Shown: positions 1-10,636, numbered from the stretch's first letter. The stretch is 64,000 nt of DNA from Lasiosphaeris hirsuta (GCA_030549175.1 JAUKUA010000003.1:5022001-5086000); one strand, 5' to 3'. Numbers and translations are program-made. The notes: generated by a model from the letters alone, not told the origin.

Positions 1-1843
1 GGCTGGGTTGGCTTCGTTGCCGGTGTCGTGGTTATTGCCTGTGCCTGGGGCGTTTCTGCCTTTGGCGGTGTTAATGATGCCCCCTGTGTCGCTTCTGACC
101 CTGGGTTCTTCTCGGCGGCCGGTTTCTCAGCCGCGGGTTTCGTCCCCGAGGGTTCAGTCTGCGTCGCTGGCGGCAACTCTGTTCGCGTCTCCGTGCCCGG
201 TTGTGCTGTGGGTGCCGTAGGTTGAGTTTCTGATGTCTCTGTCGACGTCTCCGTGTTCGTTCCCGCTGCCGTCTTCTCTCCTGCGTGAGGTGTGAGCGGC
301 GCGCCACTCCGTCCCGCCTTCTGTTCTTCTTGCCGCCCCTTTTCAGATTCCACCGCAGCTTTTGCCTCCTCGACTCCGGGGTTCTCATCCGTCGTCCTTC
401 CTGTCCCTGACTTCTCGCCATCTTCTGGCTCGAGCGCCACGGCGAGTCCCAATCCCTCGGCCTCATCCCCATGCCTGTCCGCCTCCATCCCCTCGGCTTC
501 TGGCTCTTCCTTGTCCGTCGCTGTGCTCGCACCTCCGTCCGAGTCGGCAGTCGACTCCTCCGAATCCGACGCTTCTTCTGTCTCCAACTTATCCTCCACT
601 TCTGGCTCGGGCTTGTCCAGGGGTGGTATAGAATCCAGCGGCGACAGCTTATCGATCGCCGCGAGTCTTTCCGCCCACGAGGGCCTCTGTGACTCGTGCG
701 AGGGTGGAGAGCCAGGCAGCGACATGGAAGGCGATGTCGCGCCAGGGCTGGACGGCTCGTTGCGATATCTCTCAGCCTCCTCTGCCGCCCGTCTCTCCAT
801 TTCCTGTCTTTCCCGGGCTTCCTCCTCCTCGGTACGCATCCAGTACCTGCCCATGGCCGCTTGGTTCTCATGGTGTCTCCGCAGCTTCGTGGGGCTTTGC
901 AAAGTGACCTTGGGTTGCGTACCTGGGTCTAGGGGTGAGATGTACGTCAATGTGCTTTTGCTTCTACGCTTCACGGGCATGAAGCGCCGACCTGGACCAA
1001 CATCAACCCTGTGTACCGTCGCCTTGGCAAACCTGACAGTTGCGCCAGGCGACATGGGCCGACAGATGGGCGAGGTTGGCTGTGAGTCAGGCTCTGATTC
1101 CGCCGTGATGGGGGCAAAGGCTGGCTGAAAGGGGAACGTGGGCGATATGGGCCCGGGAGAGTCGGGGGATACCATGGGACCGATCGGGGACTGCGTAGGG
1201 TTGGGATTGGGCGACGAGGTGGAATAGGAGCGAATGTGCCGAGGTGGTGGCCGTGAGCCGTCTGGGCTCGCGACTCGGAGAATGGATTTTGGCATTGGGG
1301 GAGGGGATCTAGACGCAAACATGTCAGTGTAGTTGACCACAATATCTCCGACGCAGTGGGGGCTTACCTTGGCGGCTTGGTCTCTTGACCGGCTCCGGCG
1401 AGCTGATTATCGAAGGTCTTGCGTCCTTCGATCGTCTTGTTGACCTTCTCCGAGGATCCGGATTTGGCCGTCTTGGAGGCAGTCTCCAGGGTCTTCGCAT
1501 GCTTCGTCTTAGCACCTGAATCCTCCAGTATCCCCGCAGGGTTCGAGAACAAAAATGTTCGAGACGTAGTTGAACTTTTACGTGCCTTCTTTTTAGGTTC
1601 GATGCTGTGGCTGTGTCTGCGCGGCTTCAACGTCCCCTGAACTTGGGACGCCTGGGACGATTGCGGCGCTGTTGTTGAGGTTGTGGCCGACGCTTTCAGG
1701 GGGAGCGGCTTGCCCTGTAAGCCAGCCCAGGTCAGGACGGACGAGAGCGAGTCCTTCCTCTGGGGTTGGCGGGGGAGATCTGGGCGATGTTTGGACTCCC
1801 TGTGCTCCTTTGGCTCCTTTGGTTCTTTCGGCGTCGTCGACAT
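1..1843 (-). CDS. Low-complexity hypothetical protein, 3' end outside the window
   Basis: I do not recognise a named family. The model is exon 1 1843-1368, a 59-nt intron (1367-1309, GTAAGC donor, TAG acceptor) and exon 2 from 1308 running off the left edge, so at least 594 residues are visible. The phase is kept across the junction and the frame stays open to base 1. The N-terminus is Lys/Glu/Ser-rich (MSTTPKEPKEPKEHRESK), followed by Ser/Pro-rich sequence. The best candidate for a conserved core is near base 850-1050: it contains VRFAKATVHRV and RRHHENQAAMGRYW and then an acidic/Arg helix-like stretch (EEEEARERQEMERRAAEEAE). The C-terminal visible part is Thr/Pro/Glu/Ala-rich and probably disordered. 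The long open frame on the opposite strand over 292-1128 is a shadow. The function is unknown. Confidence 0.75.
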
Positions 1844-2590
1844 GGTTCCCGTCGGCCTCGTAGGCGATGAGCAAGTTCAAAGAAAGAGAGTGACTTTACA
1901 GATCTCAGGATCATCAAGGCTCGGGTAACATAAATCAGGTTTAAATTACAGCGAATACAGACTGCAGTTGAGCTCGAGGAGAGGAGCCGAAGACAAGTCG
2001 TTCGGGGTTGGGGTTCGGGCAGGTTGGGCCACAACAGAACGACTTCGCGATGGGTTGCGGGACCCAATCACGGCGGCAGTATGCACGCGTGCAGCATCGC
2101 GCTTCCGTCTTGCCATCTGGCATCACTCGATGGCAGTACGCTATTTAGCCAGGCGAAGAAAACAGGCTCACGCTGGGTATCGCCTCGGCTTGACAATGCT
2201 TGAAAAGCGGCTGGAAAACGGCCTGTCTTCGCCCTCCTCTCGGTCTCACGGTTCCTTGAGCAGCTGAACTTCATCAAGGCGAGCTCATGGGACAGACACG
2301 GGCCGTCCCAGCCGTGAACAGACCCGACCCGCAACCCCGGCAGCGGGACCAGAAATCCTGTCCCGGGCGCTGAAACAAAAAGGGCCTCCAGCGATAACAG
2401 CGAGGAGGAGGTGGCAGTCGGGTTACCCACCCGCAGCTGGGGTTGGCATCGTGTCAAATCCAGGGGCGACAAACAATCAATCGGGAGGCTAGTTAGCTGG
2501 CTCTGCTGGCGCTGCTGGGCCTCAGCTTTGGGTCCACGCTCCAGTGTTCTCTTCAGGGATGACGCAGTGAAGTAAGCCTGAACAGCCCGA

Positions 2591-2602
2591 TTCCACGTGG
2601 AA
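2591..2602. promoter_or_regulatory. Palindromic E-box (CACGTG core)
   Basis: TTCCACGTGGAA reads identically on both strands. CACGTG is the core recognised by basic helix-loop-helix factors such as Cbf1/Pho4 types in fungi. It lies about 750 bp upstream of the left-hand gene's start and 1.45 kb upstream of the aminotransferase start, so which gene it serves is unclear. Function is inferred only from the motif. Confidence 0.35.
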
Positions 2603-2836
2603 TATCCCGCCCGCTGGAGGAAGGATATAATTAAGACAATAACTCAGAGGCAGTAAACAAAGGCGATCGGCACCTATGGCCAAAGCTGGGGGTTCAGGAT
2701 CCCCGAACCCGATACAGCTTCCGAGCCCGATAACCCGCTCGACACGGGGTGGCGCACCAAAAGTCCGGGCGTGCCGAACGGGCGCGGGTGTTTGATTGAC
2801 ATGCTCAACACAACAACAATGACACCTCAGGTTTTT

Positions 2837-2873
2837 ATTTTTTTTTAAAAAATTTAAAAAATTTAAAAAATTT
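2837..2873. repeat. T-tract plus three AAAAAATTT repeats
   Basis: A run of T leads into three perfect tandem copies of the nonamer AAAAAATTT at 2847-2855, 2856-2864 and 2865-2873. A-tracts spaced by about 9 bp are close to the helical repeat. Such DNA is expected to be intrinsically curved and to disfavour nucleosomes. Confidence 0.85.
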
Positions 2874-3846
2874 GGGCGGTCAGACTAGGTCAGGTGTAAC
2901 CCTCACCCGCTTGGTGTGTTGGGGGGTTCACTGGGGGTTTGGGGTTGTTGAAGCTGCACGGCAGAGTGGAGTGGGCGACTGACCTCATCCAAAATGAGCT
3001 GCGGGACGCCGATAAAGGCTTGACTTGATTGGCCAGCGTCTTGGCCGGCGCCTATGGGCGGCTACCCTCGGCCCAATTGGTGTTGAATATCAGATTCCGC
3101 ACGTCGATTCGGAAAATTCCACACTCGATCACTGACCACAGCCCATAGGGGGCGGCCAACGACGCGTTGTGCCGCTTCCTATGGACACGTCAATCGAGCT
3201 GGAGAGCTGTGGAGCAACATGATTCCGGTGCCAGGATGCCTAGGACGCGTGCGACTTCGGCTACGTCGCATGGCTCCCGGCTCCGCAGAGATTGCCTCTT
3301 TCTCGCCTCCGATCCTGTTCGATGCTGCGGTGGCTCTGCAGTGGCTCTGCGGTGACTCGACTTTTCTCGAGAGACACGCCGAGTCAGGACGGCATCGAGC
3401 ACCGCCGGGGCTGGCAGTCCGCTCGCCGCAGTCGACTGCTCGGTACTCGGACGCACGCAACGAGAACTGCCCCACGCGTCCGGCTGCGCGAAGACATTTG
3501 CGGCAACGAGTGAAGCCGAACGTGTCAGAACTCTAATGACGACGGCAGGTAGCAGATAGGCAATGTGGAGTGGCGCCTAGATCCGGCATACGAGGGAAAC
3601 AGAGTCTACGCTGCGTGCCATCTCCCTCTCCGCCATTGCAGGGCAGCAGAGCAGCAGGGAGCTCGGCACACCCAGTCCTTGACATTATGTTTTGTCAACG
3701 CTTGTCTATGCCTGTCCACGCCCTCCACTCGACTGGGTACATCCCAGGGAGGTGTCAATTGACCAATGGGTCACCTGTTCTGTAGTATGCCGAGTCGCAG
3801 CCGACACCTTTTTCACCCCCAGCTCCTTCCGAGATTCTGGTCTTCA

Positions 3847-3855
3847 TATAATAAA
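3847..3855 (+). promoter_or_regulatory. TATA-like element of the aminotransferase gene
   Basis: TATAATAAA stands about 200 bp upstream of the preferred start codon at 4048 and is followed by a pyrimidine-rich leader. It sits only 36 bp upstream of the in-frame ATG at 3883, so that ATG would be at or near the transcript's 5' end. Confidence 0.45.
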
Positions 3856-4047
3856 CCTTGCCCTAACGTCGAAGTTTACGAAATGGTTTCTCTCTTTGTC
3901 GCGGGTTCTAAAGTCTCCTCCTCGTCTTCTTTTTCTCCTGTGGTACCTAATCCTGCTTTGTCTCGGCAATCTTCTATCCACTCTCTTGGGCAAGAGGAAC
4001 CATCCCTGAACACTGCCGCCTTCCCTCCACCGTCTCGCACAAAGCAT

Positions 4048-5396
4048 ATGACGATGACTCAACCCACTGCTACACACCAGGCGCGCGCCCAAGATGTCGA
4101 CCTCACAGCCTCAGCCCTCGAGCACAGGATAGCGGAGGCAAACGGCAAATTCAATGGCCACACTAACGGTGCCAATGGCGCCAATGGACACACGGTCAAG
4201 GCACTTGACGCGTCCAAGCTCACCGTCCAACTAGCCGATCCCACAGCCCGCGAGGTTCCTGACGAGGCCACGGCCAACGCGGGCGACGAGACCACCTGCA
4301 CTGATCATATGATTACCTGCAAATGGCGCGCCGCCACGGGATGGGAAACCCCCGAGCTCAAGCCTTACGGCCCCCTCAGCCTCATGCCCACGGCCTCTGT
4401 CCTCCACTATGCGACGGAGTGTTTCGAAGGCCTCAAGGTGTTTCGTGGCTACGATGGCAAGCTGCGCCTCTTCCGCCTCGACCTCAACGCCCGGCGCATG
4501 CTCATGTCGACGCTGCGCATTTCCCTCCCCGGGTTCGAGCCAGAAGAGCTCGAGAAGCTTATCACCACCCTCGTCGCCGTCGACGGGCCCAAGTGGCTTC
4601 CCCGCGAGCGCCCCGGCTCCTTCCTCTACATCCGCCCGGCCATGATCGGCACCCAGTCGCAGCTCGGCGTGCAGGCCCCCAAGGAGGCCCTCCTCTTCAT
4701 CACGGTGAGCTTCATGCCGCGCCTGGATGCGCCTGTGGGCGGCATCAAGCTGCACACGAACCCTGAGGACATGGTCCGCGCCTGGGTCGGCGGGTTTGGG
4801 TACGCCAAGGTCGGCGCCAACTACGGCCCCAGTCTGCTCGCCACGGCCGAGGCGCGCGCCCGCGGTTTCGGCCAGATCCTCTGGCTGTACGGGCCCGAGG
4901 GCTACTGCACCGAGGCTGGCGCGAGTAACTTCTTCATAGTCTGGCGGGCCAAGGAGAGCGAAGGCGGTCAGCTGCAGCTCGTGACAGCTCCGCTTGACGA
5001 CAAGCTCATCCTGGACGGCGTGACGCGCCGCAGCGTAGTGGAGCTAGCTCGTAAGAGACTGAGGGGCGAGGTTGAGATGGTCGAGAGGAAGTATACCATC
5101 GATGAGGTGGTTGAGGCGGATCGGGAGGGGAGGATTGTCGAGGCGTTTGCGGCAGGCACAGCAGCACGTATTCTCTTACTCTGGTTGGCGTATTTTGAGC
5201 CCCTCCTTGCTAACTTGTGCAACAGTACTTCATCTGCGCCGTGTCAATGATCCATCATCGCGGCAAGGACGTGCAGATTCCGATGGGCAAGACGGGTGAG
5301 ATAGGCCCATTGACAGCCAAGCTCAAGGGGTGGATGATGGACATCATGTACGGAAATGAACAACATGAATGGGGCGTGGTTGTCAGCAAGGAATAG
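4048..5396 (+). CDS. Branched-chain amino acid aminotransferase (class IV PLP enzyme)
   Basis: Catalyses reversible transamination of leucine, isoleucine and valine with 2-oxoglutarate. Exons are 4048-5163 and 5226-5396, giving 428 residues. The fold-type IV signature is clear: the PLP lysine is K254 in GGFGYAKVGANYG, CTEAGASNFFIVW is the class IV motif, and ECFEGLKVFRG and GTAYFICAVSMI flank the active site. The intron (5164-5225) has to begin with GC (GCACGT) to keep this conserved frame; no GT donor gives an in-frame join. I chose ATG 4048 (MTMTQPT) because a TATA-like box and CT-rich leader lie just upstream. In-frame ATGs at 3766 and 3883 would add an N-terminal extension. A Gly/Asn/Ala-rich low-complexity stretch lies at residues 36-48. 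No convincing mitochondrial presequence is seen in the 428-residue form, so a cytosolic location is my inference. Confidence 0.9.
5164..5225 (+). other. GC-AG intron in the aminotransferase gene
   Basis: 62-nt intron with donor GCACGT, branch-like GCTAAC and acceptor AACAG, inserted in phase 0. Only this boundary joins GTA to YFICAVSMI in frame. The nearby GT (CAC|GTATTC) leaves one base over and shifts the frame. Confidence 0.75.
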
Positions 5397-5785
5397 ACGA
5401 AAAGTAAAACTATACATAAGCCATAGCATTTTCATCTTTGGGCAGCATTGCAAATTCGTTTCACGGCAGGGTTCGAGCTGCCTGTACAACAGGCCTCATG
5501 AGCCAATTGCGGCGATAGTTAGAGCGACTAATACCGGGTCAGACCGGCGTGCCAGGAATCCCTGCGAAAAGAACTCGGAGCAGCCCTATTATCCCCTATT
5601 ATTCCCCCGAGTATTGACTCGTTTACGTACTAGCATGGTTGTACAGGGCAAACCCGCTTCCGTTCCCAAAGCAATTTCCTGCTGCTCATGACCCATCTGG
5701 CCTAAAATTGACAACGACATTCCCCTCCAACCAACGTCCTCTTTCCCTCCTTGAAGACCTGACTCGCAACAAACCCACTAGCAGC
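5397..5785. other. Short intergenic region
   Basis: 389 bp between two genes on the same strand. It should hold the 3' end of the aminotransferase transcript and the promoter and leader of the hydrolase. I see no gene and no strong TATA element. Confidence 0.5.
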
Positions 5786-6568
5786 ATGGCCTCCAAGCCC
5801 ACCCTCATCTTCGTTCCGGGCGCCTGGTTCCCCGCCACCGCCTGGACCAAGCTGACCACCATCCTCGCCACCGCCGGCTACAAGTGCGTGCCCGTCTCGC
5901 TACCATCCTCCACCACCGGCCTCCCCACCGCCACCTTCCTCGACGACGTGCAGGCCGTCGCGGCTGCGGTGCGGGACGAAACCAGCGCAGGCGCCGACGT
6001 CGTCGTCATCTGCCATTCCTACGGCGGCATGCCCGCGCAGTCAATCCTCATGGACCTCGACAAGCCGGCCGTGGCGGCAGGGGGGCGGGTTCTTGGCTTC
6101 GCCATGATCGCGTCGGGGTTCACCATGACGGGCATGTCGTTCCTCGGGGGTCTGGGTGGGGTACCGCCGCCGAGCTGGCGGGCGGATATGGAGACGGGGT
6201 TTGCGGAGCTGGTTGCTGACCCGATGGCGTTGTTTTTCCACGACCTGTCCGAGGCGGAGGGGGCCGAGTGGGTCGGCAAGCTGGGCAAGCAGAGCTTGAG
6301 GGCGTTGAGCGAGGGCGGCGAGCATGCGTATGCCGGGTGGAAGGATGTGCCGTGCTGGTATCTGGCCGCGACCGAGGACCAGGCGTTGCCGGTGGAGGCA
6401 CAGAAGTTCTTTGTCAAGATGTCGAGGGATGCTGGGGGGGATATCACGTTGAAGGAGATAAAGAGTGGGCATTCGCCGATGTTGAGTCGGCCAGAAGAAA
6501 CGGCGGAGTTTGTGAGGGAGGCAGTAGATGATTTTGTGAAAAAGGGGGGCATGGTCAAGGGGGAGTAA
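5786..6568 (+). CDS. Alpha/beta-hydrolase fold protein
   Basis: A 260-residue intronless alpha/beta hydrolase of the small esterase-like group (AB_hydrolase_6 type). FVPGAWFPATAW near the N-terminus is the usual oxyanion-hole loop region. The nucleophile elbow is CHSYGG with S78. The likely acid is D198 (AATEDQALP) and the likely base H229 in SGHSPML. There is no signal peptide, so it is probably cytosolic. The start at MASKPTLIF places the first beta strand at the N-terminus as expected; the open frame extends upstream to 5639 but without family-like sequence. The substrate cannot be inferred. Plant methylesterases and bacterial salicylate-esterase-like proteins share the layout. It lies 390 bp downstream of the aminotransferase, with no sign of shared function. 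Confidence 0.88.
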   Translation: MASKPTLIFVPGAWFPATAWTKLTTILATAGYKCVPVSLPSSTTGLPTATFLDDVQAVAAAVRDETSAGADVVVICHSYGGMPAQSILMDLDKPAVAAGGRVLGFAMIASGFTMTGMSFLGGLGGVPPPSWRADMETGFAELVADPMALFFHDLSEAEGAEWVGKLGKQSLRALSEGGEHAYAGWKDVPCWYLAATEDQALPVEAQKFFVKMSRDAGGDITLKEIKSGHSPMLSRPEETAEFVREAVDDFVKKGGMVKGE

Positions 6569-6984
6569 GGGGGCCAGGGGTTGAGTGTTTGTAAACTAGT
6601 ATGGTGATAACAAGTCCCCTCCCCTCATGACTTCACGACTAAAAACAAAAAAATAAAACCCTAGGATATAGTTGAAACCCAACCAATGTGTGCATCGAAC
6701 AGTACAGTAATTATTGTGTGTGTGTACATGAGCTTTGCCGTCCACCTCTCTCTCCCACTTGTCGGGGGGCTAAAGCTCCATACCCTCATATTTTGCTCAA
6801 CTTCAAAATATCCGGCTGCAACATGGTAAACAGTGCTTGATGTGAATTCCAACAAAGCCTACAACGTGGAACACGATGCAAATCCTCATAATTCCATAGC
6901 ATCGGCCTTCCAGTGTACCACCTAGGGCTCGTCGATAGATTGGTAGTAGATATGATAATCTGGAATCGTAGCCTTTCTGAATTC
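6569..6984. other. Convergent 3' region
   Basis: 416 bp between the hydrolase stop and the left end of the coiled-coil gene on the opposite strand. An AATAAA hexamer at 6652-6657 could serve the hydrolase transcript. The last exon of the coiled-coil gene may extend into it. Confidence 0.4.
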
Positions 6985-8039
6985 CTATCGCACTGTTGGC
7001 TTTCTCCCCGTCGTGCAATGTGTATTTGGAGGACTCACCTTTTCAATATTCTTCAACGTGTTAACAGCTGCGTTACCTAAGGCATCGACCTCCTCCTGGG
7101 CCTTGCTGATCTCCTTTTCAATCGCGTCCCGGAATTTTATCATCGTTTCGGCAAGTCGGGCTGTCCCACCATTTCCTTGCTGACCCTTTTCGACGGGGGC
7201 CATTTCACGAAATATGCTCTCAACCTCGGCCTCAGCGGACTCCCACTCTTTCCACAATCGGCTGATATCAGCCTCGAACTCTTTCAACTTGGTCTCAACC
7301 CCGGAGACAAGATTACCAACGGTCTCCTTTTTTATGTTGATAGTACCGTCAATTGAGTTACGCTGCTCCGAGCGGATGGTGAACTGCGAGAGAGGTGCAT
7401 ACAGTGTCTTGTCCTGTTTCTCCATCTTCGTGAGAAGGGAGTTCTCGGTCTTCACGGTATCGCTGAGTTCGCCTAGGAGCTTAGAGTGTGTCTGCTCAAG
7501 GCGCATGGTGGCACGTTCGTAGAGATTGCCGGCGGTGCCGGAGTAATGCTCTTAAAACTTGAATTAGACACGCGGCTGCCGGCCAGGAAGGACGACTTAC
7601 CCCTAAGCTGTTTTAAGATGTCCACTGGGTCGCTTTCTGGAGAGAACTCTCGCTTCCGCGGCTCACGATCCGGCTGGATCGGATCAGAGGACTCATCCTG
7701 AAAAAGAGCCTCGATTTCTTTCCTAAAGATGGGTGCAATCGAATTCTTGGGAGAATCCTCTCGCTGCTGGATAGCGGGGTTTCGGGCAGCCGATTTAGGG
7801 GCATTCTTTGTCGGTGGGAAGAGACGCTAGTGGAGGAATTGGGTTGTCTTTGGCTTGGGGAGCGAGATCGAGGGGGAGGATGAGGCAACGTTGTCAGTGC
7901 TGCTCGCATTCGTAAGAGTGGCCTTTTGGGAGGGTAAGAGGTCGGGTTGGTGTCCTAACCGAGGCTTCTTGGTCGGTGGCTCTCCATGTGGCCCCTTCTC
8001 CAAAGCCCCGTACATTGTCGAGAGTGGTATTGGATGCAT
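6985..8039 (-). CDS. Coiled-coil protein gene interrupted by an in-frame TAG
   Basis: I do not recognise the family. Reading from ATG 8039, one frame gives a basic N-terminus (MYGALEKG, PTKKPRLG) and then meets TAG at 7829-7827. The same frame continues (APIFRKEIEALFQDESSD) to a GTAAGT donor at 7600. A 50-nt intron (7600-7551) joins REHYSGTAGNLYERA to an alpha-helical stretch at 7550-7039 (MRLEQTHSKLLGELSDTVK; LWKEWESAEAEVESIFREM) that looks like coiled coil. After EK at 7039 a GTGAGT donor follows, and the final exon is uncertain: without splicing the frame stops at 6985, and several acceptors lie downstream. The stop is either a nonsense mutation or is removed by a weak 63-nt intron (7889-7827, donor GTTGCC). 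KKPR suggests a nuclear protein. Confidence 0.5.
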
Positions 8040-8746
8040 ATGCGCACGTAGCAGAGGGTAATTAGGTGAATGATATCTATTAGTACAAGGCGGGACATAT
8101 GATCAAAGCATACCACCGAGAAAATAGATGAGGATTTTGACCTTTGAAGAGAAATTTGAATTATTGTGCGGTGGAGAGAATTCAAAGGGAAGTCGCAATT
8201 GGGTGTCTATCGGGGAAACGACAAGAGCGTCCAGAGTGTAGGGTCTGACAATCGCTGAAGTGATTACCCACGCAAATTCAAAAATCCGAGTTCAAGCTAA
8301 TAATATCAACACACAAGTTCAGTGCTGGTGGCAAATTGTTGGTATACGAAAGGCCGTAACTGATCAGCCACAACATCACCCCTAACCCGGTCGCTAGGAA
8401 TTTTTGTGGTATTCTGCCTACCAGGTCAAGCAAACTGTAAGAGAAATAATCGGGATCTTCGTTATCTGTCAGGGCACTCCGACCTACAGCCTATACTGGT
8501 CAAGTCTTGCTTAGCTCCTGTCCCGCTTTTCCCATTCTGTAGCAGCCAGCATCGCACCCCTTGGGCCGTGGACTTAGGTTACCTTACCGAGGGTGCGCCG
8601 TAGACCTGCCAGCTGATATTTCCAATAGCACGACGCCCGGTCTTATCCACCAATAGCACTTCTGATCTAGTAATATGTCCTTGATCGTGATTCTAGCCCG
8701 GATTTTAGTTTCCCGCTCTTTGTCTGTTTTTGCTGATCCTTCTCTA
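8040..8746. other. Intergenic region
   Basis: 707 bp upstream of the coiled-coil gene and downstream of the HET pseudogene. I see no gene, RNA or repeat that I can support. Confidence 0.45.
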
Positions 8747-9507
8747 CTAACTATCTGATAAACTCGTAACGTCGACAATATTGTCGTCAGATGATTTGAG
8801 TTGGGGAACGTGGACCTTGTCCGGGCTTTCCCAAACTCGCTTGCTTTGTTCGGTGATGCTCGACAGCGTCTTCTCCTCCCACGACCGGAATGCGGTGCCG
8901 TTTGTTTTAGGCGGCTCCGACAGCGGTATCAGGCCCAGAAAACACGCCCCGTCGCTTTTGGCCACTAGCACTCTAGCCATAAACCCCATTTCAAATTCCT
9001 CGCTGAAGAAGGCCACCACAGCTAGCTGGTAGATACTAGCCCTGCGATCTCGGCTCAAATCGTGCCAGAATGGCCCCTCCAGCCACGCTGTGGTCAGGTC
9101 CATGAGGCAGTACGCCGTATCCTCGCCGCGTGTTGTGGCCCGGTTGGCTGCCCAGGACATGCGGTGCGCTACAGATGCCCTCAACAGCAGTCTCGGCAAG
9201 TCTTGGAGTCAAGTTTGGCCCATTCGCTGCTGAAAAAGATGGCGTTGGTTGGCGCGAGGAGTTCCTGTAAGGTGCAGCCCCACTTGAACCAACGACTGGT
9301 TTTGAAATCGGTATCCTAGCCCGGGTGATTATTGCCGCGGGTGTCCTGGAGGTACACATGGCATATGCCGGTCTGCTCACACGAGTGACAGATCTTGGCG
9401 AACCCAGCCTTGAGCTCGAGAAGGTGAGGCTGGGGCTGCGTTGACGCCGGGTCGCCATCGCTCCCTATCGGGAGAGGGACGGGAGGAATTACATACGCCA
9501 GATTCAT
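8747..9507 (-). pseudogene. Decayed HET-domain (heterokaryon incompatibility-type) gene
   Basis: The minus strand carries recognisable pieces of a HET domain in broken order. One frame (9507-9181) reads KAGFAKICHSCEQ, CHVYLQDTRGNN, a TAG stop at 9318-9316, then SRWFKWGCTLQELLAP and NAIFFSSEWAKL before a TGA at 9183-9181. A second frame (9199-8747) reads HRMSWAANRATTRGEDTAYC, the hallmark C-terminal HET motif, then WLEGPFWHDLSRDRRASIYQ to a stop at 8747. Intact family members have a WIDTCCIDK-like segment before the YLxD motif and a GxFxVNMPLLYGEG-like segment after the final motif; both are missing here. The lesions are therefore one in-frame stop, one frameshift and at least two internal losses. 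HET proteins trigger death on non-self fusion; this copy cannot make a full domain. Confidence 0.85.
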
Positions 9508-10636
9508 TCACCCACATTAGCTCAGAATTACCTAACGCGTGCCCAAGATGAGGTTCGTATCTGAGGCCCAAGCTATTCGTTACAGCCAACCATACTGGAA
9601 AATCGTGCGCTGGTGGAATTCACCCAATGGGAGGTACGAAGGCTCTCCAGATCGCACGCCTTCGCGTGGTTGATAACAACTGAGCTTGCCCGAGCAAAGA
9701 TCGGTATGGGGCAACGGGAACCGAACGGGGAAGAGGCGACCAATGGGGTCAACCTACAGCTGTTGAGGGACCCCGAAAAGGAAGGAGGGCAGGTCGCAAT
9801 GGCAAGACTTGGCTTTGTCGAGCCAAGATGAATCCTGATACACAAACACCTGTTTTGCAAAAAGTAATAAAATTCACAAGAGGCGATAGCAACTTCAATC
9901 TACCTCTATACATGCGATGCAGACAGTGTGGTAGTATGGCGTTGTCTAGGCCAAGACTCAAAGTTCTAAAACTCATTTCGGAACAACTTCCCACTCGTAA
10001 AGGGATCCCCTCGCAAAAGCCGAGCTACACCAAGTGTAGGTCCTCTTCCAGCTTGTCCTATCAATTATCTCATTACTGATTAAATTAGGTTGAAAGTTTG
10101 CCTTTTCAATGTCCCACCGCCGGTGCAGCAGGCCAGGTGCAGCCTCTATCGCTCTAATACGCTTGAACGACACCATTGCACCGCATCTGCAACTACCTTC
10201 GGGCTCTGCCCACAGTAGAGCCATTTATTGTGGTGGGGCTTCAGTGCCGAAATCACACAAACTGATGGTGACATTGAAGACCCAGCCTAGCTGCGAAGTG
10301 GGCACGCGGTTACAGCTACACGCCTGTACGCTGTACGCTGTATGCCTCGATGCCTCGGTGCTACGACTATTGGGGCACTACTTCTGCTTCACCGAGATAT
10401 TGGTGGTCGGATGGTTTCCAACAAGGCAGAGAGCCGGAATGAAAGAACACCAGGTTTTGTAGGTAGCATGTAAGTTGTATCTGATGGGTAGAAGGTTGCC
10501 CTGGGAGCTGACCAGAGGCTGAACCTCCCACGTAACTTAGTACCAAACCCATGTCTCAAGCCATCGGCAGGAAGCAAGAGATGAGAGCCACAAATGCAAG
10601 ACAGGGGGGAGAAGCTCGACCCTCACCACCGCAAGC
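9508..10636. other. Intergenic region
   Basis: 1.1 kb between the HET pseudogene and the membrane protein gene. No coding frame with family resemblance is seen. Further upstream remnants of the HET gene may lie in 9508-9590 but I cannot support them. Confidence 0.4.

Larger units (their letters stand above)
1844..4047. other. Intergenic region with phased A-tracts and an E-box palindrome
   Basis: Divergent intergenic region between the hypothetical gene on the left and the aminotransferase on the right. I see no convincing gene. It holds a T-tract followed by three copies of a 9-mer AAAAAATTT (2847-2873), a perfect 12-bp palindrome with a CACGTG core (2591-2602), a TATA-like element (3847-3855) and a pyrimidine-rich stretch (about 3885-3960) typical of fungal 5' leaders. 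Confidence 0.6.

Noticed and set aside
292..1128. 278-codon Ser-rich open frame on the plus strand
   Set aside because: The minus strand carries a spliced gene with correct intron signals and sensible phase through this stretch. The plus frame is its mirror.
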